A stretch of DNA of 60,011 nucleotides from Nodosilinea sp. LEGE 07298 (GCF_015207265.1 NZ_JADEXE010000006.1:1-60011); one strand, 5' to 3'; numbered from the stretch's first letter, positions 10,501 to 19,520 are shown. The notes: generated from the sequence alone by a model not told the origin. Numbers and translations are program-made.

Positions 10501-11624
10501 CTGATGCGATCGGTGGCGCAGTCGGCGGGCAGCGCCCCCACCTGGGGCACGTTGATCACCTCCCGCCGCCGTAGCGCCGCCGTCGCCCACGGCAACGCCG
10601 CCATCGAAATGGCAGCGGGAATCTGGCGCACCACCGGGCAGTTGGGGCGGTACCATTGGTGAGTGGCTCGCATTGTTGCTTCTGGCGGGGCAGCGGCGTC
10701 AGGCAGGGCCACCACCTGGCCGTGGTCGGCCTGAATGTAGGCTCCAATTTGGGTTAGGGTGCGGATTACCTCGGTGTCAAACTGGGCAGCTCTCACCTCC
10801 ACAAAGCGCTGGGTCACCGCCATCATCAGGTGGTTGAGGTCGCGCTGGCGGGTTACAGTCAGCTCAGCCTGTTTGCGGTCGGTCACCTCCAGCACCGTGC
10901 CAAACCACTGCACATCGCCATTGGGCAGGCGCTCGGGTTGGCCATGGACCTGCACCCATTTGGTCTGGCCCGAGGGGGTGACTATACGCCCTTCGTGGCG
11001 CAAGGGAGTCAGGGTGGCTGCACTGTGGGCAATGGCCGCATCTACCCCTGTCCTATCCTCCGGGTGCAATAGGGCGGCCAGGGCGCTAAAGTCGGCCAGG
11101 GCAGTTTCAATGGGAACCTCGAAGAGGTTGACTCCGGTGCTGCTCAGGTAGGTAAACGCGCGATCGCCATTGACCCGCAAAACAGCCGTAAACAGGGTAC
11201 CCGGCTGGGTCTCCACCAGCCTTTGCAATCGGGCCTCGCTCAGACGATTTTGGGCTGCTCGCACCTCGCGACGCACGACCTCGGGCAGGCGAGCCAGATT
11301 GCCTTTCCCGATGTAGTCCTGGGCACCGGCTTTCATCAGGGCCACGGCCTGCTGTTCGCCAGAGGTGCCAGAGACAACGATAAAGGGCAGCTCTAACCCC
11401 TGCTCGCGCACGATGGCCAGCGCTGTTAGGGCATCAATCCCCGGTAGGCTGTGGTCAGCAATAATGGCATCCCAGCGGCGAGTCGAGAGCATGGGACGCA
11501 GGTCTGCGGCGGTTTGCACCCGCGCCCAGGTCATCGCCAGGCCATCCCCACGCAGGCTCTCAACGGTCAGCAGCGCATCATCTTCAGTCTCGTCAACGAT
11601 TAGAACAGCTAAGACTTCAGTCAT
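7545..11624 (-). CDS. Hybrid sensor histidine kinase (REC-PAS-GAF-PAS4-HisKA-HATPase-REC)
   Basis: The ATG at 11624 is chosen over an upstream in-frame start because it has GGAGA five bases before it and the receiver domain starts immediately (VLAVLIVDETEDDALL). Domain order over about 1359 residues: REC (Asp in AIIADHSLPG), PAS, GAF (about 275-430), PAS repeats (two nearly alike, each ending ...LIRDISERKQ or ALVRDISDRKQ), two more PAS domains (the second with the NCRFLQ-type motif of LOV/PAS domains), HisKA (FLANMSHELRTPLNAILG), HATPase (NLLANAVKFT, DTGIGI, GTGLGLTL) and a C-terminal REC (LIVIDMQLPG). NCRFLQ contains the Cys that LOV domains use for flavin, so light or redox sensing is possible but unproven. 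It forms an operon with the REC-GGDEF-EAL gene downstream. Confidence 0.9.
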   Translation of the reverse strand: MTEVLAVLIVDETEDDALLTVESLRGDGLAMTWARVQTAADLRPMLSTRRWDAIIADHSLPGIDALTALAIVREQGLELPFIVVSGTSGEQQAVALMKAGAQDYIGKGNLARLPEVVRREVRAAQNRLSEARLQRLVETQPGTLFTAVLRVNGDRAFTYLSSTGVNLFEVPIETALADFSALAALLHPEDRTGVDAAIAHSAATLTPLRHEGRIVTPSGQTKWVQVHGQPERLPNGDVQWFGTVLEVTDRKQAELTVTRQRDLNHLMMAVTQRFVEVRAAQFDTEVIRTLTQIGAYIQADHGQVVALPDAAAPPEATMRATHQWYRPNCPVVRQIPAAISMAALPWATAALRRREVINVPQVGALPADCATDRISWQRLDVGAVLSVPLIQQTRVVGYVGFLTLGRPTAWDDDTQQMVQVLAQTIASAQDRLQAERLLTRREAQSWAMLSVMPDLLIRVGADGRYREVLSQNHPLDIVLPSQSRIGRHVSEFFPADLADLKMQAIRQALATHEVQTYEQQISVGDRLQHEELRAVRCADDEVLFLIRDISERKQGEAERQRTELALQQNEAHQRALLKALPDLLVRLSKDGIYLEFAASPTFHVVGPLSDLVGTHVTESLPPVAAQQRLDAIAQALATKAIQFYEQDLSTAETFQIEEVRVVPYRDDEVLALVRDISDRKQSERQLKELNQSLAQQVVERTAALEEREARYRGLMEGASDAIVVADMEGHILEVNRRTEELFGRSRDQLIQMHQSQLHSPDHQTELIAFFQESIGLPHFQALNIPILHADGRHIPVDITSTAIDLGATRVTQSIFRDVSDRQRLEETLRLRERAIAASHNGIVITDARQPSNPIIYVNPAFERMTGFSAAEAMGHNCRFLQSNQLEQPSLDTLRQAIAAGEDCTVELINYRKNGEPFWNHLSVSPIYDPEGQLTHFVGIQTDISDRKRAEAQLHQHMHDLEEARHAAEAANQAKGEFLANMSHELRTPLNAILGMTEGLQAQVFGAINERQINALTTVETSASHLLALINDILDMAKIESGQITLHLTPTAIAPLCHASLTFVQQQADKKRIQLIDGIPPNLPDLVIDERRVRQILINLLANAVKFTPEGGRVSLTVALELCQNGDELRAVMRLTVKDTGIGIAPDDQQRLFQPFVQIDSALNRQYEGTGLGLTLVKQFTELHGGQVGLTSEVGVGSRFTIDLPYALGADRWSASGGTAVASAPESPTIPDQKPLILLASDQEATISTVVNYLTAKGYRLLVSREGEAAIAMAQTENPDLIVIDMQLPGGDGLEAICRLRDEPHLADRPIIALAAVGTASDRDPCLMAGANQHLGKPLKLRQLVAAIQHLLNPLATSSP

Positions 11625-11797
11625 CTTGTCTCCACAACGTTTGAAGACAAACCGCCTGGGGTGGTAGAGGGGTGACCCACGCTTGGGTATAGAGTACCCA
11701 TCCTCAGCTGACAAACCCTGTCGGTCGATGGCTTAAGGGCAAGTGCTGGGGTGTCAGGATGATTGGACTGCTGCTTATCCCCTCAACACAATGTCCC

Positions 11798-12175
11798 TCA
11801 GACCCGCCCTTCCAGCTTGGGCGTGAACTGCAAATACAGACAGGGAATCACAATCAGGGCAATACCGGTGGCGGTGATCAGGCCAAAGATGATGGTGCTA
11901 CAGAGGGGCATCCACCGTGGCGAGCTGAAGGCCAGGGGAATCAGGCCAATGCTGGTGGTAATGCTGGTGGTGAGAATCGGGCGCAGGCGATCGGACACGC
12001 CGTGGGCGGCGGCTTTTTGCACCGTCATGCCGTCTTGGCGGTAGGTATTCATGGTGTCCACCATGACGATCGCATTGTTGACCACAATCCCCACAAAGGC
12101 AATGATGCTAATAAACGCCGTGAACGAAAACGGAATCTAGGCCAGGAAAAAGCCGCCGAAGGTGCCAATTAGTCC
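11798..12175 (-). pseudogene. RND efflux pump (AcrB/CzcA-like) C-terminal fragment
   Basis: The minus strand encodes the last part of an RND transporter: GIVVNNAIVMVDTM, RPILTTSITTSIGLIPLAF, then LITATGIALIVIPCLYL. In-frame upstream sequence continues the family (GTFGGFFLA, then IPFSFTAFISIIAF) but is interrupted by a TAG at 12137-12139. The gene is cut off beyond about 12175. Intact family members are about 1000 residues, so this is a dead remnant of the 3' end. Confidence 0.8.
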
Positions 12176-12224
12176 CTAAAGTTTTAGCTAGGCAAGCCCT
12201 TCCACAAAGACCCGCCTGCCTTCG

Positions 12225-12258
12225 GAACCGTGCGTGAGAGTTTCCCCTCATACGGCTC
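12225..12258 (-). other. Group II intron domain V, copy 1
   Basis: Read on the minus strand, 34 bases fold as the short hairpin typical of group II intron domain V as seen in cyanobacterial introns: arms GAGCCGTATGAGG and CTCTCACGCACGGTTC around a GAAA-type loop. It lies downstream of the maturase remnant. A second, diverged copy sits at 12341-12374. Confidence 0.6.
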
Positions 12259-12323
12259 CTCTCCTGCCTGAATCCCCACGCCAAGGTCGAACTGGGCCTG
12301 TTAAACTAAGCCGCCGAGTCGCC

Positions 12324-12650
12324 TCAACGGCTCGTCTTCAGAACCAGACGTGAGAGTTTCCCCTCATCTAGCTCCTCAACAATGCAATGCCTTGACAAGG
12401 CAGACCTCCTCAAATCGCTTAGCGTTTTGTTGTCGTGACAGTGTCGGTGCAAAAGTTGCAGGTTAGAGTATCGGCTGCCCCCTCCCTGGCAGAGGGGTAG
12501 GACATGGTCTACCTCCATCCGGTCTTCTGCCCTGAAATAAAGACCATAGGCCGGGCACTTCCCTGACTGTCGTTTTAGTAAGACCGCAACTCGGGTCGGG
12601 AGTTCAGGGTGCTTGCCTAAGCGTTGACTCCAATAGAGCCAGTCCAGCAA
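12324..12650 (-). pseudogene. Group II intron reverse transcriptase/maturase, C-terminal HNH fragment
   Basis: The 108-residue frame matches the C-terminal end of cyanobacterial group II intron-encoded proteins: YWSQRLGKHPELPTRVAVLL, then an HNH endonuclease core (CPAYGLYF, EVDHVLPLCQGG, NLQLLHRHCHDNKT). The first zinc-binding pair, normally CxxC, reads CPAY, so one Cys is lost. The reverse-transcriptase and maturase domains are missing, and the fragment directly adjoins the truncated kinase starting at 12659. A non-functional intron 3' end. Confidence 0.8.
12341..12374 (-). other. Group II intron domain V, copy 2 (diverged)
   Basis: The minus strand reads GAGCTAGATGAGGGGAAACT followed by CTCACGTCTGGTTC, the same hairpin as 12225-12258 with compensated differences at the stem base (GAGCTAGA against TCTGGTTC). 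It overlaps the last codons of the maturase frame. Two domain Vs 116 bases apart imply that two intron ends were joined. Confidence 0.55.
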
Positions 12651-12658
12651 TTCTCAAT

Positions 12659-15010
12659 ATGGCTTTTCCGGGCATTTTTGAGGCAATAATCTCGTCTATG
12701 GAGCGATCTAAGGACGGCAAAACGATAAGTTTGACATTGGAAGCCTCCTCACCCGCGAGAATCGTTCTCATACTAAAAACTGCTGCCGTTGTCCACTGCG
12801 AGTGGTACAACCCCAGTCTTAAAGACGGGTCAGGGCGAATGACCTCCACCTTGTCTCTGGTGCTGGATGTCACCGATCGCAAACGCGCCGAGCAGGAGCG
12901 CGAACAATGGCTAGAGCGGGAACGCGTTGCCCGGGCCCAGGCCGAAGCGGCCCAACAGCAATTGGCTACCATCGTTGACACTTCCCCGATTGGGCTGGCG
13001 CTATTGGATGGTGATCAGCGCTTTGTTGCCATCAACGACGCCCTGGCTGAGATCAATGGATTACCCCGTGACCACCACCTGGGTAACTCGGTGGCAGAGC
13101 TATTTGGTCAAAGCGATCCCGCCGTTGTCGAAGTCATTCGCCAAATTTATGCCACCGGTCAGCCGTTTATCTCGACTAATTTGGCCATTCATGCCCCTGG
13201 GCGTGACGATCGCCGCCCTGGCTACTACAACGTTTACTATCTGCCAACGGTTGACTCAAATCAGCGGGTAGAACGACTGTTAGCCTATGTTGTCGATGTC
13301 ACGGATCGCGTCAAGCTGGAGCACGCCCAGCAGTACCTTTCTGAGGCTAGTGCTGTGCTGGCATCGTCTCTAGACTACCAAACGACCCTAGAGCAAGTTG
13401 CCCAGCTCACCGTACCGACATTGGCCGACTGGTGTACCGTCCACATCGTAGAAGAGAATGGCACGATTGACCAAATTGCCGTGGCGCACGTTGACCCGGC
13501 TAAGCTGGAGTGGGCTTATCAGATTCGAGACAGGTATCCCCTAGATACCAATGCAGAGCGCGGTGCCGCCCTGACTCTGCGCACCGGTCAATCAGACTTT
13601 GTGCCAGAAATTCCGGACAGACTGTTGGTTCATGCCGCCAAAGACCCTGAGCATTTAGAGATTTTGAGACAGGTGGGCTTTAGCTCAGTGATGACGGTGC
13701 CGCTGCGTAGCCAAGACCGGGTGATCGGCGTGATCTCGTTCATCTCGGCGGAATCGGGCCGCCGCTACACCGCTGCCGATTTGCAGCTAGCCGAAGAGCT
13801 GGCGCACCGGGCTTCGCTAGCGATCGAAAATGCTCAGCTCTACCAGGCGGCTCAGCGCGATCGCACGAAGGCAGAAGCCGCCAACCGCATCAAAGACGAG
13901 TTTTTGGCGATCTTGTCCCACGAGCTCAGGTCGCCTTTGAACCCGATTTTGGGCTGGGCCAGACTCTTGCGCAGCAGGAAAATGGATGCGACCAAAACCG
14001 ACCAGGCGTTAGAAACCATTGAGCGCAACGCCCAACTCCAGGCCCAGCTAATCGAAGACTTGCTCGATGTTTCGCGTATTTTGCAGGGCAAACTGACGTT
14101 GAACATCGCCCCGGTCAATTTAGTCACAACCATTGAAGCGGCGACTGAGATCGTGCGCCTGGCGGCTGAAGCTAAACGGATTCACATTCAAACCACGCTG
14201 GAGGCGATCGCGGGCCAGGTTTTAGGCGACACCAACCGACTCCAGCAGGTAATTTGGAACCTGCTCTCCAACGCGGTTAAGTTCACCCCAGCAGGTGGGC
14301 AGGTCGCCGTCACCCTAGAGCAAGTTGACACCTATGCTCAAATTCAGGTAAGAGACACCGGCAAAGGGATCCATCCAGACTTTTTGCCCCACGTGTTTGA
14401 CTATTTCCGTCAAGAAGATGGTACTACCACCCGACAGTTTGGCGGCCTCGGTTTGGGGTTGGCCATCGTGCGTCAACTCACTGAACTGCACGGTGGGCTA
14501 GTTTGGGCAGACAGCCCAGGACAAAATTTAGGCGCAACCTTTACGGTTCGGCTACCTCTCAACCTGGAAAGGCAGGATCAACCCCCTCCCGCTGAACCCT
14601 TCAACAGAGCAACCGACTTAACCGGGCTACAGATCTTGGTGGTAGACGACGAGGCCGATATGCGAGAGCTGGCGTCCTTCATTCTCACCCAGGCGGGGGC
14701 ACAGGTGACAACGGCGGCCTCAGCCCTGCAGGCCCTCAGCCTGCTAAACCAGTCTGTGCCCGACCTGTTGCTGTGCGATATCGGCATGCCAGAAATGGAT
14801 GGCTACGGGCTGATTCAGCAGATTCGCAAAAGGTTGCACGACCAGGGCGGCAATATGCCCGCGATCGCCTTGACGGCCTATGCAGGCGACATCAATCAGC
14901 AGCAGGCCCTGGCCGCTGGCTTTCAGCTGCACCTGGCCAAACCCATCGAACCAGACCTCTTGGTGAGAATGATAGCGACGCTAGTGCAGCCCCAAGCGCA
15001 AGAATGCTAG
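12659..15010 (+). CDS. Hybrid histidine kinase, 5'-truncated (PAS-GAF-HisKA-HATPase-REC)
   Basis: The 783-residue frame begins with unrelated sequence and joins a PAS domain only at its end (VHCEWYNPSLKDGSG, LSLVLDVTDRKRAE). It then has a full PAS (about 100-215), GAF (about 240-395), HisKA (FLAILSHELRSPLNPILGWA), HATPase (NLLSNAVKFT, DTGKGI, GLGLGLAIV) and a receiver (Asp in LLLCDIGMPEMDG). The catalytic core and receiver look intact; the N-terminal sensor part has been lost where the group II intron remnant ends at about 12650. A functional shortened kinase is possible if the ATG at 12659 is used, but no ribosome-binding site is evident, so treat it as probably decaying. Confidence 0.75.
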   Translation: MAFPGIFEAIISSMERSKDGKTISLTLEASSPARIVLILKTAAVVHCEWYNPSLKDGSGRMTSTLSLVLDVTDRKRAEQEREQWLERERVARAQAEAAQQQLATIVDTSPIGLALLDGDQRFVAINDALAEINGLPRDHHLGNSVAELFGQSDPAVVEVIRQIYATGQPFISTNLAIHAPGRDDRRPGYYNVYYLPTVDSNQRVERLLAYVVDVTDRVKLEHAQQYLSEASAVLASSLDYQTTLEQVAQLTVPTLADWCTVHIVEENGTIDQIAVAHVDPAKLEWAYQIRDRYPLDTNAERGAALTLRTGQSDFVPEIPDRLLVHAAKDPEHLEILRQVGFSSVMTVPLRSQDRVIGVISFISAESGRRYTAADLQLAEELAHRASLAIENAQLYQAAQRDRTKAEAANRIKDEFLAILSHELRSPLNPILGWARLLRSRKMDATKTDQALETIERNAQLQAQLIEDLLDVSRILQGKLTLNIAPVNLVTTIEAATEIVRLAAEAKRIHIQTTLEAIAGQVLGDTNRLQQVIWNLLSNAVKFTPAGGQVAVTLEQVDTYAQIQVRDTGKGIHPDFLPHVFDYFRQEDGTTTRQFGGLGLGLAIVRQLTELHGGLVWADSPGQNLGATFTVRLPLNLERQDQPPPAEPFNRATDLTGLQILVVDDEADMRELASFILTQAGAQVTTAASALQALSLLNQSVPDLLLCDIGMPEMDGYGLIQQIRKRLHDQGGNMPAIALTAYAGDINQQQALAAGFQLHLAKPIEPDLLVRMIATLVQPQAQEC

Positions 15011-15053
15011 GGCGTGTTCCAGGGGCCTAGAGCCAGACTCGGTTATCCCTGTC

Positions 15054-15264
15054 GTTAATCAGGTGCAAATTCGGGAGGCTTTAGGGCGTTCCCAGGGTGG
15101 CTTTAGCACCAAAATCCATCTGTACTGCGAGGGAAACAACTTGCCTATCACCTTTCTGTTCACGGTTGGCGAGCGCCATAAGGCGGCAGCTCTTTTGTGA
15201 AACGTTCCAAAATTTGTCCAACCCTGTGCTGGGCAATTGCCACTCAGCTACGTCAGGGCCTCCT
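15054..15264 (+). pseudogene. IS5-family transposase fragment
   Basis: One frame reads QIREALGRSQGGFSTKIHLY and then GNNLPITFLFTVGERHKAAA before a stop. This is the strongly conserved core of IS5-family (IS427-like) transposases, between the second catalytic Asp region and the DDE Glu. Sequence after the stop still resembles IS DNA, and its tail recurs at 1259-1338. Both ends of the gene are missing. Confidence 0.75.
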
Positions 15265-15499
15265 ATGGGATTAGGTGTGGGGTAGGCTAAATCAGTTAGT
15301 TGCGCGTGCAAACAACTATTCAATCATTGCTTAAAGCCGTGAAGTTTAGGAGTATTTAACTCCGCCAGGGATAGCGTAGTATTTGCACCAATTGAGAACA
15401 TATCCACTCCCGTCGCTGGGGCTGCTGAACCAAACATTTAGAACCTCAATCAGAACTGCAATAAAGCCTGACTTTTTTCAGGCAGTGAAAGATAAGACT
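15265..15499. other. No recognisable gene
   Basis: The 235 bases between the IS5 remnant and the end of the GGDEF-EAL gene show no coding frame that can be supported and no clear terminator. Confidence 0.4.
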
Positions 15500-18400
15500 T
15501 CACGATGGATCATGGGTGCATATCAGCGGTTGGGGATGCCCAATGCCATAGCCCTGGGCAAAGTCCACACCGATGCCCGTGATGCAATTTAGAATGGCGG
15601 TGTTTTCAACGTATTCGGCGATGGTCTGGAGTCCCATAACACGGCCAATGGTGCTGATAGCGTCGACCATGGCGTAGTCAACGCGGTCATCGAGAATGTC
15701 CTTGACAAAGCCACCATCGATTTTGAGGTAGTCCATGGGCAAGGTTTTCAGATAAGCAAAGGACGACATGCCGCTGCCAAAGTCATCAAGGGCAAAGCGG
15801 CAGCCCAACGCCCTCAACTGGCGGATAAAGTCGCTGGCTTTGGAGAGGTTAGCGATCGCCACCGTTTCGGTAACTTCAAAGCACACTTGCTGGGGCGGCA
15901 CGGCGTGCAGCATCAACTGCTGACGCAGAAAGTCCACCATGGCGTCGTCGTTGAGGCTGGCCCCAGAGAGATTGATCGCATAGACCGTGGGTATCGTCGG
16001 GTCAGGTTCTCCTTTGGGGGGGCGCGAGGGCCAGTGCTGAAACAAGGTGCTGACTACCCAGCGATCGATCTTGGCCATCAGCCCGTAGCGCTCAGCTGCT
16101 GGCAGAAAGGCCAGGGGCGGGATCATCTGGCCGGTTTCGTCCCGCAGGCGCAGCAGAACCTCGTAGTGGTATTCTTTGACCGGCCCCGACTGAGTGGGCA
16201 CGATAGGCTGGGCAAAGAGGCAAAACCGATGGTCGGCTAAGGCTTGGATCAGGCGGGCGGCCCAGCGAAATTCTCCCTGCTGCTGGAGCAAGGTTTGATC
16301 GTCAAGGTGAACGGCATGGACGCGGTTGCGTCCGTTGTTTTTGGCGGTGTAGCAGGCGGTGTCGGCAGCCACTAACACGTTCTCTAGGGTGTCACTGTGG
16401 CGGTTGATGGGCACCACACCAATGCTAACGCCGACGGTGAAGGTGTTGCCCGCCCAGGCGAAGCGGAAGTCTTGCACCGCATCCTTCAGGCTATTGGCCA
16501 CCCGCAGTGCCTGATCAAGATCGCACTGGTGCAGTAACACCCCAAACTCGTCACCCCCTAGACGGGCCAGGGTGTCGGTTTTGCGAATATGCCCTTGCAA
16601 CAGGTTGGTGACCTGGCGCAGCAGTTCGTCGCCAGCGTTGTGGCCACAGGTGTCGTTGACAATTTTAAACTGGTCAAGATCGAGGTAGCACAGGACGTGG
16701 ATGCCCTCATTGGTCTGGACGCTAGCGATCGCCTGGTGCAGGCGGCGCTCAAACTCGCGGCGGTTGACCAGCCCGGTGAGCGGGTCGTGGATAGCTTGCC
16801 AGGTGACCTGCCGGGTAAGCTGCCGGGACTGGGTAACGTCGTGGAACACCATTACGGCACCCACGGTCTGGCCCTGGCGATCGCGGATGGGGGCAGCAGA
16901 ATCATCCACGCCAATCTCACGTCCGTCGCGGGACAGCAGCACCGTGTTCGGCATCAGTTCGACAACGCGGTTCTCCCGCAAGGCTATTTCCACCGGGTTG
17001 GGGGCGGGTTCGCGGGTCTCTTCGTGAACGATGGTGAATACGTTGCTGAGGAGGAGGCCGCGGGACTCCGCCTGACTCCATCCGGTAAGGGCTTGGGCGA
17101 CCGGGTTGCAGTATTCGATGCGACCGGCCATGTCGGTGGTGATCACCGCGTCGCCAATGGAGTGAAGGGTGACCTGGGCCAGTTCTTTTTCGTGGAACAG
17201 GGCTTCTTCCATCTGCCGCCGCTGGGTGATATCGGCAAAGGAGCTGACCACGGCATAGGGCTGGGTGTCGCCAGGGCAAACCATAGGCTCGACATTGATG
17301 GAAATCCAGGTGAGGGCACCGTTAGGTTTGTGGACGCCCATAACAACATTGCGGCAGGGCTGCCCGGTGCGCAGAGTGACCATGGCGGGGTGCTGATCGC
17401 CGGGGAAGGGGCGACCGTCTTCATAGACGCTGCGCCAGCAGGGGTCGATAGAGGTGCGGCCCTGCATCTGGTCTAGCGTTAGGCCCAGAATCTCTTCGGC
17501 ACGGGCGTTGCAGGTTTGAATGGCCCCGCTGATATCTTGCAGCACTACCCCTTCCGCCAGGGCGGCCACCACCGACCGATAGCGCGCTTCGCTATCGCGT
17601 AGGGCTACTTCGGCCCGATGGCGTTCAGTGACATCGTGGTAGGTCAGTACTTTGCCCACGGTGCGATCGCCCACCCGGTGGGGACGTCCGTGGCGCTCTA
17701 GAATGCGGCCACTGGTCAGCTCAATCCGGTCAAAGGTTTTCTGGTTCAAATCCGCCATCATGCGCTGAGTAGCGGCATTAAACGCTTCGGGGTCTTTGGT
17801 CTGGCTGAGTACAAAGTGGTAAGCGTTAGTGGTGCCGCCGTTGCGGGTGACCTCCTCCTCCAGATCGGGCGGAATGCCCCACTGTCGCAGGAAGCGGCTG
17901 TTAAAGTAGCAGACATGCCAGTCGGAATCCATGACTAAAATGCCGTCGGCGGTGGATTCGAGGATGGTGTCAAGCAGCGATCGCGCCTGGGTTAGCGCCT
18001 GGTTGAGCTGGTTAAGCTGCTGGGCCTGGACCTGGGAGCGGCGGTACAGGTGGAGCACTCCTGTTACTAGCAGTGCTGATGTTAGGCCCGCCAACAGCAC
18101 GATATTGGCTGCGGGCAGCAGCAGCGTATTGACCTGCTGGGCCAACGGCCCTGTCAGTTGACTCTGCAGGCTGTAGCTCCAGCTAATTAGCGCTTCCCAC
18201 AACAGCAGGCTGGCGGTGGCCACACCAAACCCTACGCTGCCCGCCAGCCAGCGCGGCTGGCCATGGTAGGGCTGGCGGTGCAGCAATGCCAGCATGATAC
18301 CTAGTCCCAGTCCCAGCAGCGCCAGGGCAGTGGGAACGGCCATACCGGTTAAAAAGCGCCAGGTGTAGGCGGTCCCCAGCCGGGTCACATAACCCAGCAG

Positions 18401-19030
18401 CACGATCAGGTTGGAGCCGACTACCCCAGCGGCCAGGGTAGCGGCCAGGACAGGTACCCACGGCAGACGGTCCGTTGGAGACTGAGGCGGTTGGCGAGCG
18501 GCAAGCGCCAGGCCCAGTACCGACAGCCCCAGGAATAAAAAGCCCAGGGTTGCATTGGGCGACGGACGCCCCGGAAAAGGTTGCTCGACTCGAATAAACA
18601 GGTTTTGGATGGGTGTCTGAATGGCCCGAGGGTCGATCTGACCGGGGGCATAGAGTTCTGTTGTGATGTAGTCGTGCATCAACAGTTGGTCAATGCCAAG
18701 GTTGATCCCGGTTAGGTACTGCACCAGGGTGAGCCCACTAAGGACCACCACCGCTCCACTCAGGCCCAAAGCCCAAGTGCGTCGTCTCCCCAGCCAACTT
18801 AGCAGCGCCAGCCCTAGCAAGACCATCAAAATCGCCGCATTGTAGCGAATTGGCGGTGACCCTGCTGGCCACTGGATAATCGCCATGGTGTGGGTATGCC
18901 AAGCGCTCAGCACCAGCAGCCCCAGCCCTACACTCAGACTCGCCGCTACCCACGGCACTGGCTGAGTCCATTGTAAAATTGCGTGCCCACCGAACAAATC
19001 CGGGAAAGCAGAGGAATCGTCTTTTGCCAT
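15500..19030 (-). CDS. Membrane-anchored PAS-GGDEF-EAL protein
   Basis: This protein of about 1176 residues is taken from the ATG at 19030; a GTG at 19069 is an alternative. The first 330 residues hold about eight hydrophobic segments with a soluble loop between (a MASE-like sensory membrane domain). Three PAS domains follow (about 350-740, including a NAYHF-type insert), then GGDEF (TGLVNRREFERRL, LARLGGDEFGVLL, I-site RKTD) and EAL (about 930-1170). The cyclase site is complete. The EAL motif reads EVL (YEVLLRLRDETG), while TETVAIAN, DDFGSGMSS, LKIDGGFV and AEYVEN are kept, so phosphodiesterase activity is likely but not certain. The inner-membrane location suggests it responds to an external or membrane cue. 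Confidence 0.9.
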   Translation of the reverse strand: MAKDDSSAFPDLFGGHAILQWTQPVPWVAASLSVGLGLLVLSAWHTHTMAIIQWPAGSPPIRYNAAILMVLLGLALLSWLGRRRTWALGLSGAVVVLSGLTLVQYLTGINLGIDQLLMHDYITTELYAPGQIDPRAIQTPIQNLFIRVEQPFPGRPSPNATLGFLFLGLSVLGLALAARQPPQSPTDRLPWVPVLAATLAAGVVGSNLIVLLGYVTRLGTAYTWRFLTGMAVPTALALLGLGLGIMLALLHRQPYHGQPRWLAGSVGFGVATASLLLWEALISWSYSLQSQLTGPLAQQVNTLLLPAANIVLLAGLTSALLVTGVLHLYRRSQVQAQQLNQLNQALTQARSLLDTILESTADGILVMDSDWHVCYFNSRFLRQWGIPPDLEEEVTRNGGTTNAYHFVLSQTKDPEAFNAATQRMMADLNQKTFDRIELTSGRILERHGRPHRVGDRTVGKVLTYHDVTERHRAEVALRDSEARYRSVVAALAEGVVLQDISGAIQTCNARAEEILGLTLDQMQGRTSIDPCWRSVYEDGRPFPGDQHPAMVTLRTGQPCRNVVMGVHKPNGALTWISINVEPMVCPGDTQPYAVVSSFADITQRRQMEEALFHEKELAQVTLHSIGDAVITTDMAGRIEYCNPVAQALTGWSQAESRGLLLSNVFTIVHEETREPAPNPVEIALRENRVVELMPNTVLLSRDGREIGVDDSAAPIRDRQGQTVGAVMVFHDVTQSRQLTRQVTWQAIHDPLTGLVNRREFERRLHQAIASVQTNEGIHVLCYLDLDQFKIVNDTCGHNAGDELLRQVTNLLQGHIRKTDTLARLGGDEFGVLLHQCDLDQALRVANSLKDAVQDFRFAWAGNTFTVGVSIGVVPINRHSDTLENVLVAADTACYTAKNNGRNRVHAVHLDDQTLLQQQGEFRWAARLIQALADHRFCLFAQPIVPTQSGPVKEYHYEVLLRLRDETGQMIPPLAFLPAAERYGLMAKIDRWVVSTLFQHWPSRPPKGEPDPTIPTVYAINLSGASLNDDAMVDFLRQQLMLHAVPPQQVCFEVTETVAIANLSKASDFIRQLRALGCRFALDDFGSGMSSFAYLKTLPMDYLKIDGGFVKDILDDRVDYAMVDAISTIGRVMGLQTIAEYVENTAILNCITGIGVDFAQGYGIGHPQPLICTHDPS

Positions 19031-19071
19031 GGCCAACAAGAGTTCTGAGGGGCTACAGATCACTAACACAA

Positions 19072-19519
19072 GCTTGCCCTGATCTTCACATAGATACCGG
19101 GCAACGCATCGGTCTGATGATAAAGCTGGTCTGGCGTCAGTTCGATGTTCTCCGCCTGGAGAATCAGCCTACCGCCGTCGGGCATGGCCTCACAGGCATT
19201 GACGCAGAGATTCACAAGCACCTGGTGCAGCTGATTAGCCTCGGCGTTCACCATCCACAAAAGGCGACATTAGTTCTGAGAGCAATATCAATGGAAGTTG
19301 GGAAACGTGCTTCGGCAAATTTGCCACACTTTGCTCAGTACATGCCCGAGCTGAATTTGAGTGAGCTCGCCCGCCAAGCCTCGGGCAAAAGATAGGATTT
19401 GCTGCACCAGACTGTTGCCTCGGCGGACACTAGCATTGAGGGGAGCAACCAATTGGCGATCGCGCTCACTCAGGCTGGACAATTTCAGGGGGAGCAACGG
19501 TAAGAGGATACTGAGGTGT
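19072..19519 (-). pseudogene. Histidine kinase fragment (HisKA-HATPase)
   Basis: Two broken minus-strand pieces belong together. At 19288-19505, LPLKLSSLSERDRQ and GNSLVQQILSFARGL are the dimerisation helix and its end. At 19072-19260, NAEANQLHQVLVNLCVNACE, MPDGGRLIL and DALPGIYVKI are the N-box and first half of the ATPase domain. They are in different frames, and the gene is cut at the 5' end by an ISKra4-like remnant and at the 3' end where the GGDEF-EAL gene starts. A dead hybrid-kinase relic. Confidence 0.75.
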
Positions 19520-19520
19520 G

